A stretch of 13,236 bases of DNA from a bacterium (GTDB lineage: Bacteria; Babelota; Babeliae; Babelales; RVW-14): positions 1-13,236 of the forward strand of contig JAHFBQ010000040.1 in the NCBI GenBank assembly GCA_023249935.1. Direction: 5' to 3'. Positions 6,313-12,423 of the stretch are shown piece after piece (position 1 is the first letter of the stretch; every line of letters begins with the position of its first letter). The translations under genes were made by a program, and so were the position numbers. Under the pieces are notes generated by a model. That model did no database searches. It had not been told where the DNA came from and saw only the letters and a program-made list of their open reading frames with translations.

Positions 6313-6786
6313 TCAATTTTTATACAAAGCATCAATTCTCTTATACAAAGCATCTAAATCGGTCTGCATCTGACTCAATGTCACAAAATCTTTAAAATCG
6401 TCGCTATTTTGCAATGCCCATAACTCTTCGTCTATTTGAGCAGCTCGAATCTCTAATGCGTCTAACTCTTCTTCCGCTTCACTGGTAAGCGAAGGTACTT
6501 CATAGGTATCTCGCACCCACTTTAAAGATTCTGCCTGACATTCTAATGAAATACAAACATGCCTTAGTTGTTCTTGTTCACAAGAGCTCAATTCTTCTTT
6601 CTTTATACTTTCTAATTCTTGCTTTCTTTTTTCTAAACAACGAACGCTTCGTACCAACTTCCTTGCTATATGAATTTGATCTGGTCGAGGTTGTTGTTTT
6701 TGAGGTTTTTCTTTTTGTTGATTGTCCATTGACACAAGATCGGTTGAACTGCACAAGAAAGCAAGACAGAATGCTAAAATTCTCAT
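6313..6786 (-). CDS. Exported coiled-coil protein downstream of ileS
   Basis: This 157-residue protein is not recognised. Residues 1-19 form a signal-like segment (MRILAFCLAFLCSSTDLVS). A polar stretch rich in Gln, Lys and Pro follows (20-37), then charged helix to the end, with heptad-like spacing of Leu and Ile over about 40-157 consistent with a coiled coil. The end holds a short duplication, LDALYKR then IDALYKN. AFLC at 9-12 is a poor lipobox, so a lipoprotein is doubtful. Its ATG overlaps the ileS stop as ATGA, with AAAGG upstream inside the ileS end, so it is almost certainly co-transcribed and translationally coupled to ileS. A functional link to the synthetase is not implied by anything in the protein. 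No clear terminator follows; the gene converges with the 4898 gene across 71 bp. Confidence 0.72.
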   Translation of the reverse strand: MRILAFCLAFLCSSTDLVSMDNQQKEKPQKQQPRPDQIHIARKLVRSVRCLEKRKQELESIKKEELSSCEQEQLRHVCISLECQAESLKWVRDTYEVPSLTSEAEEELDALEIRAAQIDEELWALQNSDDFKDFVTLSQMQTDLDALYKRIDALYKN

Positions 6787-9746
6787 AATAAACCTTTTAA
6801 GCTCTGTTCACAGCGCTCACACAAACCACGTTCATCAACCTGAGTACGCCACTGCCAGCAGCGAGGACATTTTGTACCGTCAGCCTTTGAGGCGGCGACA
6901 TGAATCCAGGCAACGTCGGTAGCCGTCAGACCGTCTAATTCCCTTTTTAGGGTTACCGATGAAACGATAAACCAATCACACAGAAACCTGCCAATACCCC
7001 CACGTTTTTCAACACCGGCTAACAATTGCTTGATTGCTTTACCCTCTTCGCTTGTTTCATCTAGATACAGGGAGACTTGCGCTTCCATGGATTGTCTGAT
7101 GACACCCTGTTGACGTAAGCCCTCGAGTTCTTTCAGAACGACATTGCGCAGTTGGTTGAGAGCTACCCACCCGCCCCCTGTCATCCCGGACGTCGATCCG
7201 AGATCCATACCGATTATCGGGAATGTCCTCAGATGAATAGACCCCTTCTTGTTCTTCATGTAGTGATTAGACACCTCTTCTGCCAAGAAGGAGAGTACCG
7301 GTGCCATGAGGTGGGTAAGTTGATCCAAGATCTTGTACATAACCGTCTGCGCTGAACGACGGGCAACGCTTGAAGGTTTGTCACAGTACAACCGATCCTT
7401 AAGGATATCCAAGTACTCGCTACTCAGATCGTTGGTACAGAAGTTGTTAATCAATTGCATGACTGAGTTGAAGTGATAGAGTTCATACTCAGCACGGACC
7501 TCTTGATCAAGGGCTACAAGTTTATCTAATGCATAGGCATCGAGTGCCCAGAGGTCAGCCATAGCTACCATGTCTTCATCTGCATCGAAGTCATACAGGT
7601 TAGAGATCATGAAGCGACAGGTATTACGAATCTTTCTATAGACCTCAGCAATGTTCTCTAAAAGTTTATCACCGATCACAATGTCATTTTCATACGCACT
7701 GCTTGCTACCCAGAGGCGCAAGATATCGCGCGAGTATTTTTTGATGATCTCTTGAGGGAGAATGGTATTTCCGATCGATTTAGACATTTTCATCTTATTC
7801 TCATCGACCACATACCCATGGGTCAAGATCGCCTTCGAGTACGGCGCCTTGTTCACAATGAGTGAGCAGAACAGTGAGCTTTGAAACCAGCCACGGTGCT
7901 GATCCGAACCTTCAAGATATAGATCCGCAGGGAAGCGGAGACGGCTGTCTTGCTTTACTACAGCATAGCTACTCACCCCGGAGTCGAACCACACGTCTAA
8001 GATGTCTCGTTCAAGCGTAAATTTAGTAAGATCGGTGTTTCCACAGGCACAGTTAAAATCTTTTGGCAAGATACCTTCGCTAGCTAGCTGAGGCGCTGTC
8101 ATGCGATCCCAAAATTCAATGCCTTCCATTGCCACTCGGTCAGCTATCTTCGACACAATGATTGAGCTCAGTGCCGCCTTGTTACACACGGTACAGAGGA
8201 TGGCAGGTATCGGCACGCCCCATTGACGCTGACGAGAGATACACCACTCGCTACGCGTCTGTACAAACGCTTGCAGCCTGTTTTTTCCCCATGAAGGTAT
8301 AAATTCAGTTTTTTCCGTTGCTTCTACAGCTTGGGCTACTAAGTCATTTTTTTGCAGGCTACAGAACCATTGGTCGGTTGCGCGGAACATAAGCCCATTG
8401 CGGCAGCGCCAGCAATGAGGATACGAGTGCTTGATAGAACTCTTATGCATAAGCCGATCAAGTTCCGCCAGTTTCTTTAATACCCACCATTGGCCATCAT
8501 TAATACTTACACCTTCAAGCTCTTCAGGCATAATTCCCTTGGTGTATTTACCATCCGCTGAAAGCGGAGAATAAATTTCCAAATTATTTTTCAATCCCAT
8601 GAGGTAATCTTCTGGTCCACAGCCAGGTGCTGAGTGAACACATGCAGTACCATCAGTCAACCCAACCATCTCATCCAAAATCACAGGAACTTGTATATTG
8701 CGATCAAGTGGATGATGTAACGGCTTACCTTTAAGTACGATACTATCAAATTCCGCAAGCACTATGCATGGCAACTCAAAGGTCTTGCATACCTGCTCAG
8801 CCAAATCTTTAGCGACCACAAAACCTTCATTTGGCGTTCTACCCTGAAGTACGACATACACCGCCTCAGGGTTAAGCACCACGGCACGGTTAAGTGGAAT
8901 GGTCCATGGCGTGGTTGTCCAGATAAGCAGGTTGATTGTTAACTTATTATTTTTTTCAAAAGCAAAGGGGAATGTTTTGCGCGCAACCAAATCTTCAAGC
9001 GCAAAGAGAATGTAACATGATGGATCTTTACGTTCCTTGTGTTCTATCTCAGCACCAGCCAAAGCGGTCTGACAGGTGGCACACCAAGGCACCGTCTTCC
9101 CCTTGCGATCGATGTACCCTTCTTCAATGAAGGTAGCAAACGCACGCAACGTAGAAGCTTCATACGCAGGATCCATGGTTACGTATGGCTTTTCCCAATC
9201 AGCCAAGACACCAAGATCTCTAAACTCATCCTTTTGTATCTTGATCCAGTTCGATGCATAGTCGCGACACATTTTTTTAAATGCTACACGATCGGTAATC
9301 GCACTGCTCTGTTCAAGTCCCATGTCTTTCATGAGCTTGTATTCAATTGGCATCCCATGACAATCCCACCCAAGCACAAACGGAACATGGTAACCGGCCA
9401 TACGCTTGGACTTAGTTACAAAATCTTTCAAACTTTTGTTAAGTGCAGTACCGAGGTGAATGTTGCCGTTGGCGTATGGTGGGCCGTCGTGGAGAATAAA
9501 TGTTTTTTGAGAAAAAGAACTTTGCTCCCCCTCTGTCATCCCAGGCCTGAGCTCTGTCACCCCGGACGCCGATCCGGGGCGGGATCCATTCCGCAAATCC
9601 CCCATCGCCTTTTCATAAATATTCTCATCAGCCCAAGCTTGCAAAATCTTAGGTTCCGTTTCAATAGCCAGCGCACGAATAGAGAAAGTGGTCTGAGGCA
9701 AATTTAAGGTATTCTGAAAAGGATTTTTTTGTTCTTTATCGCTCAT
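6783..9746 (-). CDS. ileS: Isoleucyl-tRNA synthetase
   Basis: This class I synthetase charges tRNA-Ile with isoleucine in the cytoplasm and edits valine. At 987 residues it is somewhat longer than the E. coli enzyme. Visible landmarks are GPPYANGNIHLGT (88-100, HIGH motif as HLGT), GWDCHGMPIE (126-135), WTTTPW (276-281) and HSAPGCGPEDY (371-381) of the CP1 editing domain, YLEGSDQHRGWFQSS (610-624), KMSKS (653-657), and the C-terminal zinc site Cys960, Cys963, Cys976, Cys979 of the bacterial form. Two extra segments correspond to palindromic elements: residues about 53-72, before the catalytic fold, and about 847-856, in the region after the anticodon-binding helices. Both keep the frame and lie where family members show loops. 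The start is supported by AAGGAAG seven bases upstream. The key motifs are intact, so the enzyme should be functional. Confidence 0.97.
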   Translation of the reverse strand: MSDKEQKNPFQNTLNLPQTTFSIRALAIETEPKILQAWADENIYEKAMGDLRNGSRPGSASGVTELRPGMTEGEQSSFSQKTFILHDGPPYANGNIHLGTALNKSLKDFVTKSKRMAGYHVPFVLGWDCHGMPIEYKLMKDMGLEQSSAITDRVAFKKMCRDYASNWIKIQKDEFRDLGVLADWEKPYVTMDPAYEASTLRAFATFIEEGYIDRKGKTVPWCATCQTALAGAEIEHKERKDPSCYILFALEDLVARKTFPFAFEKNNKLTINLLIWTTTPWTIPLNRAVVLNPEAVYVVLQGRTPNEGFVVAKDLAEQVCKTFELPCIVLAEFDSIVLKGKPLHHPLDRNIQVPVILDEMVGLTDGTACVHSAPGCGPEDYLMGLKNNLEIYSPLSADGKYTKGIMPEELEGVSINDGQWWVLKKLAELDRLMHKSSIKHSYPHCWRCRNGLMFRATDQWFCSLQKNDLVAQAVEATEKTEFIPSWGKNRLQAFVQTRSEWCISRQRQWGVPIPAILCTVCNKAALSSIIVSKIADRVAMEGIEFWDRMTAPQLASEGILPKDFNCACGNTDLTKFTLERDILDVWFDSGVSSYAVVKQDSRLRFPADLYLEGSDQHRGWFQSSLFCSLIVNKAPYSKAILTHGYVVDENKMKMSKSIGNTILPQEIIKKYSRDILRLWVASSAYENDIVIGDKLLENIAEVYRKIRNTCRFMISNLYDFDADEDMVAMADLWALDAYALDKLVALDQEVRAEYELYHFNSVMQLINNFCTNDLSSEYLDILKDRLYCDKPSSVARRSAQTVMYKILDQLTHLMAPVLSFLAEEVSNHYMKNKKGSIHLRTFPIIGMDLGSTSGMTGGGWVALNQLRNVVLKELEGLRQQGVIRQSMEAQVSLYLDETSEEGKAIKQLLAGVEKRGGIGRFLCDWFIVSSVTLKRELDGLTATDVAWIHVAASKADGTKCPRCWQWRTQVDERGLCERCEQSLKGLL
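7181..7206. repeat. Palindromic element inside ileS, distal copy
   Basis: TCATCCCGGACGTCGATCCG begins this element; it matches the ACCCCGGAC...GATCCGGGG family but with a decayed right arm (GATCCGAGATCC). It is read in frame in ileS as residues about 847-856 (within GMDLGSTSGMTGG), just before the WVALNQLRNVVLKELE helix. Decay of one arm suggests an older insertion than the other copies. Confidence 0.7.
9531..9590. repeat. Palindromic element inside ileS, proximal copy, with a half-copy
   Basis: A full element runs from TGAGCTCTGTCACCCCGGAC at 9548 through GATCCGGGGCGGGATCC near 9587. It is preceded by a partial unit, CTCTGTCATCCCAGGCC, at 9531-9547. In ileS it encodes residues about 53-72, giving the paired reading GVTE and GMTE. 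It sits between YEKAM and KTFILHD, where the E. coli enzyme has a linker shorter by about 26 residues. Confidence 0.85.
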
Positions 9747-9901
9747 GTGCTTCCTTTCTTATGCGCGCTGCTGACGTCTTTGTCATCTAGAAAAATTCCA
9801 ACCCATTCTACCGATAAAATCATCATTAAGAAAGGAATTTGCGCCGGCCCACTAAGTCAGCAATTGACTTGTCAAAATACCTATATTAGCCTTTGTCCCT
9901 C

Positions 9902-9923
9902 TGACTACAAATTGACTACAAAT
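9902..9923. repeat. Tandem 11-bp repeat upstream of the 9946 gene
   Basis: TGACTACAAAT is repeated exactly twice with no spacer, ending 22 bp before the start codon at 9946. The 11-bp period matches one DNA turn, so it could be a protein-binding site in the 199-bp divergent region between ileS and this gene. A nearby TTGACTTGTCAA (9864-9875) is an inverted repeat. No clean -35/-10 pair was found with either. Confidence 0.5.
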
Positions 9924-9945
9924 TAATCACGAAAAGATTGCAACT

Positions 9946-10509
9946 ATGAAGAAAATTGTTATCACTCTTGCATTGTTTTATACAATGGGAATAGAACTCC
10001 CCTCACTCTATGCAGCCAACGCGGTTTATTATTATCGCGCTGAAAGAGTTTTAGGGGATGAAGCAGGAAATGTGCGCGTTTGGGTGGGAAAAGATGAAAC
10101 TGACAGTAGAGAAATTCGCAATCCTCGCGAGGCCGAAGCTCTAAGACAGGTAATGTTAACAGGTCAGGATCAAGAATGTCAGGAAGCCATCAGAATAGCA
10201 ATCGCCAACAATCCGCGCCTAGAAGAGGTAAAGAAGAAAGAGAACAAAGTCTCTGCACCAGAGGAAAAAAAAGATATCAAAGCAGCCACTAAAAATCCCG
10301 AAAATCTCGATGAAAATCAGTCTTGGGTAGCGGAATGCTACGATAAACACCCAATTATAACCGTGCTTACAGGCGCTGGTATCGTTGTCACCGCTGCAAT
10401 GATTATCGACTATGCAATTCGAAAAGAAGAATCTTTCATCTACATAATGTATGCAAAACTCGTTGGCAAAACAGAAACCGCAGTAAAAGAGAGGACCTCC
10501 TGTGAATAA
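9946..10509 (+). CDS. Exported protein with C-terminal membrane module, first of a pair
   Basis: This 187-residue protein is not recognised. A signal peptide occupies residues 1-23 (MKKIVITLALFYTMGIELPS then LYA as cleavage site). The N-terminal mature half starts AVYYYRAERVLGDEAGNVRV and has mixed character; a charged linker follows at about 92-121. Residues 123-178 are a module beginning ENQSWVAECYDKHP, with a transmembrane helix at about 138-158 (ITVLTGAGIVVTAAMIID) and a basic-acidic tail (AIRKEES). The next gene carries the same module at 50 of 56 identical residues. If the signal peptide is cleaved, the protein would be anchored by its C-terminal helix with the N-terminal half outside the cytoplasm. 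The ribosome site is weak. It overlaps the next gene by 8 nt in a two-gene operon. Confidence 0.78.
   Translation: MKKIVITLALFYTMGIELPSLYAANAVYYYRAERVLGDEAGNVRVWVGKDETDSREIRNPREAEALRQVMLTGQDQECQEAIRIAIANNPRLEEVKKKENKVSAPEEKKDIKAATKNPENLDENQSWVAECYDKHPIITVLTGAGIVVTAAMIIDYAIRKEESFIYIMYAKLVGKTETAVKERTSCE
10312..10479 (+). repeat. Duplicated C-terminal module, copy 1
   Basis: The 168 bases encoding ENQSW to GKTET match 10814-10981 with 22 substitutions (about 87 percent identity). Outside this block the two genes share no obvious sequence beyond having signal peptides, so the module was duplicated or kept alike by conversion while the N-terminal halves differ. Confidence 0.85.
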
Positions 10510-10999
10510 AAAATTACCACTCATACTTTTCTCCTTAGCTGGTCTCCTTACACCATGTATAAGTGCCTTGTCACCAGCAGAAGAAGATCGTTTGATATAT
10601 GAAGAATGGGGAAATTTAACAGCCAAATTTATTAGAAAAGCTGCAGAAGACGCTGGTTTGTCGACTCACAAGACAAACAAATTAATTAAGGATTTCAAGA
10701 AGTCTTATCATCAAGACGAGCTTCCACAAAGCACAGAGGAAGAACGCGCGGTCAGAAGAAAGAATGTGGAAACCCTAAGAAATCGCCTAGATCAAAAATC
10801 CAAAGAAACAAATGAAAATCAATCATGGTTAGCGGAATGCTACGATAAACACCCAGCTATAACAGTGCTCACTGGAGCTGGCATCGTTATCACCGCTGCA
10901 ATGATTATCGATTTGGCAATTCGAAAAGAAGAATCTTTTATCTACACAATGTATGCAAAACTTACAGGCAAAACAGAGACAGTAGAACCAGCAGCATAA
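10502..10999 (+). CDS. Exported protein with the same C-terminal membrane module, second of a pair
   Basis: This 165-residue protein starts with GTG at 10502, overlapping the previous gene by 8 nt and preceded by GAGAGGA at 10489-10495. Residues 1-22 are a signal peptide (MNKKLPLILFSLAGLLTPCI, likely cut near SA). The mature N-terminal half is helical and charged (AEEDRLIYEEWGNLTAKFIR; KLIKDFKKSYHQDELPQ) and unlike that of its neighbour. Residues 105-160 repeat the ENQSW-to-GKTET module, including the transmembrane helix ITVLTGAGIVITAAMIID preceded by LAECYDKHPA. The pair looks like two variable extracytoplasmic heads on a common membrane anchor, perhaps forming a heteromer; that is inference. 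No enzyme motif is visible. A strong terminator follows 26 nt after the stop. Confidence 0.78.
   Translation: MNKKLPLILFSLAGLLTPCISALSPAEEDRLIYEEWGNLTAKFIRKAAEDAGLSTHKTNKLIKDFKKSYHQDELPQSTEEERAVRRKNVETLRNRLDQKSKETNENQSWLAECYDKHPAITVLTGAGIVITAAMIIDLAIRKEESFIYTMYAKLTGKTETVEPAA
10814..10981 (+). repeat. Duplicated C-terminal module, copy 2
   Basis: Partner of 10312-10479, 502 bp away in the same orientation. The encoded proteins differ at 6 of 56 positions, all conservative or in the helix and its flank. The longest exact stretch covers GCGGAATGCTACGATAAACA, encoding AECYDKH. Confidence 0.85.
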
Positions 11000-11025
11000 A
11001 TATTACCTGATAACTTTTACTTACT

Positions 11026-11065
11026 AACGCCCCGGAATGAAGTTGATTCATCCCGGGGCGTTTTT
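11026..11065 (+). terminator. Strong intrinsic terminator after the paired-module operon
   Basis: AACGCCCCGG at 11026-11035 pairs fully with CCGGGGCGTT at 11053-11062. After one A-C mismatch the stem continues for five more pairs (AATGA region with TTCAT). TTTTT at 11061-11065 ends it. The GC-rich stem plus T-run make this a textbook Rho-independent terminator for the 9946-10999 operon. Confidence 0.9.
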
Positions 11066-11334
11066 CCAAGTAGCCCGGAAGCCATCATCAGCCGCCGCGT
11101 TTGTTCACCCCCCATTTCACACGCCCACGGCGGGCACACCCTCACTTCACACCCTCAAACCCACGAGCCCACAAGCTCCAACGCAAAAGGCGGTCTGTGA
11201 GGGGTGGAGGACGTAATAGTAAAAAAACTGGCGGCAACTGAGCTCTGTCACCCCGGACTTGATCCGGGGCGGGATGACAAGAAGACAAAGAACGATTACG
11301 CTCAGAGATGTTCACAATAAAAAAGGAGAACATC
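11066..11334. other. GC-rich intergenic stretch without a gene
   Basis: Between the terminator and the start at 11335 no plus-strand gene is supported. Bases 11066-11220 are markedly richer in G and C than the flanking genes, with C-runs and small inverted repeats: GCCC/GGGC around 11123-11135, and CCCTCAC at 11139-11145 facing GTGAGGG at 11197-11203. An open minus-strand frame crosses this region and the 11335 gene, but it encodes a Pro/Arg-rich shadow and is not credible. The palindromic element at 11239-11279 follows. The next gene's promoter was not identified. Confidence 0.5.
11239..11279. repeat. Palindromic element, intergenic, best-preserved copy
   Basis: TGAGCTCTGTCACCCCGGAC at 11239-11258 is followed by TTGATCCGGGGCGGGATGACA. 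The arms are TGTCA with TGACA (outer) and CCCCGGA with TCCGGGG (inner), around a short CTTGA-type loop. The first 20 bases are identical in the copies at 9548 and 13159. This copy lies 56 bp before the ATP-grasp-like gene. Confidence 0.9.
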
Positions 11335-12423
11335 ATGCGTGTATTCACCCTATCAATATCCCTCCTTCTTCTCGTCGCTGCGTTGCACGCGACGCAAGAC
11401 CTTAGCTTCGGCATCGCCGACATAAAATATGATGGCACCACACTAAAGATTCTTGAACTCGGCGAAGGAACTAGATCGATGTTCGCCGGCTTCGATACAC
11501 TGCATGGTGAAGGTGCTATGTGGTCAAACATTTGGAATTTTTTATCTATCAAAAAACCAATCTTCTTCGTCGATGAAGATTTGAACACGCCTGCCAAACG
11601 CCGCGCAATTTCATATGCAACCTTAATCAAACACGGCGGTGTTGCCTGCACAAGTTTGGATCAACTCGCAAACCACCCCGCATTTATCCGCCCAAACTCA
11701 TCGAACACCAGCAGCCTTGTCATTATCAGACACGATCCTGCCGACGCACCGGAAATCAAAAAATTTCACCTCAAATTTCCCAACACCATCATCTGCAACG
11801 CCGCGATCTCATCCTTCGTCAACAGCAAAAAACTGACCGACGAGCTGTTCACCGGCGCGCTGCGAGCCTTCCGTCCATGGGCCATCACGCTACCAAAAAA
11901 CGAGGTAGCCAAACACGTTGACCACATCCTTGCCAGTTGCAATGCAAAGCAATTTGTCATCAAACCGGTGGCTGGCAGCAAAGGTGAAGGCGTCCTGTTC
12001 GTTCCTCGCCGCCAACTCGCCACCACCTTGCGCAGCATCACAGCACCACACCAACGCCGCCCAATAACGCGCTCAACCAATGAAGCGCAGTGGCTCAATG
12101 ACACAGAAACTGAACTGCTGATCGAATCGTGCGAAAGTTCTAAACCGATTGATGTTGGTGGCGAATTATACGACGCAACACTGCGCGTTGTGTATGGGTT
12201 TGTTAACAGCACCGCAACTATCCTCGGCTGCTACTGGAAGCTGCCAAGCAAGCCACTCGATGCACAATGCACACTCGAAGAAAAAAAATTATCACACATC
12301 ACACAGGGTACACAGTGTGCCGCACCGGTCAGCAACAGCGACGCGCAAGCAATCGCCGCCATCCTCCTCCCGATACTCACTGACCTGTATGAGAAGATGT
12401 TGAAAAAGGAATTAGAGCAATGA
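11335..12423 (+). CDS. Exported ATP-grasp-like protein
   Basis: This 362-residue protein has a signal peptide (MRVFTLSISLLLLVAALHA) and looks like an ATP-grasp ligase. Residues about 24-135 form an N-terminal domain (FGIADIKYDGTTLKILELGE...) that recurs in the next gene. The second half carries FVIKPVAGSKGEGVLFV (207-223), the ATP-grasp Lys-Pro strand and glycine loop; LLIES (261-265); YDATLRVVYGF (279-289), the acidic-Arg strand; and SHITQGTQCAAPVS (320-333), where members usually have an Asn that binds magnesium but here show Ser/His. ATP-grasp enzymes join a carboxylate to an amine or thiol via acyl phosphate; the substrates here are unknown. Export is odd for an ATP-dependent enzyme unless it acts in a host. 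Start chosen for AAGGAG at 11323-11328 and the signal peptide. It overlaps the next gene by 4 nt. The region is richer in GC than its left neighbours. Confidence 0.75.
   Translation: MRVFTLSISLLLLVAALHATQDLSFGIADIKYDGTTLKILELGEGTRSMFAGFDTLHGEGAMWSNIWNFLSIKKPIFFVDEDLNTPAKRRAISYATLIKHGGVACTSLDQLANHPAFIRPNSSNTSSLVIIRHDPADAPEIKKFHLKFPNTIICNAAISSFVNSKKLTDELFTGALRAFRPWAITLPKNEVAKHVDHILASCNAKQFVIKPVAGSKGEGVLFVPRRQLATTLRSITAPHQRRPITRSTNEAQWLNDTETELLIESCESSKPIDVGGELYDATLRVVYGFVNSTATILGCYWKLPSKPLDAQCTLEEKKLSHITQGTQCAAPVSNSDAQAIAAILLPILTDLYEKMLKKELEQ

Noticed and set aside
6750..6786. Lipobox in the coiled-coil protein behind ileS
   Set aside because: AFLC does not fit the usual pattern of Leu, a small residue, Gly/Ala, then Cys.
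9039..9707. Long plus-strand open frame opposite ileS
   Set aside because: It lies wholly inside ileS, whose motifs are unmistakable on the other strand, and its translation has no coherent domain or signal.
11142..11651. Minus-strand open frame across the GC-rich intergenic stretch and the ATP-grasp-like gene
   Set aside because: It is opposite a gene with signal peptide, ribosome site and ATP-grasp motifs, and reads through the palindromic element; low-complexity Pro/Arg/Ser content.
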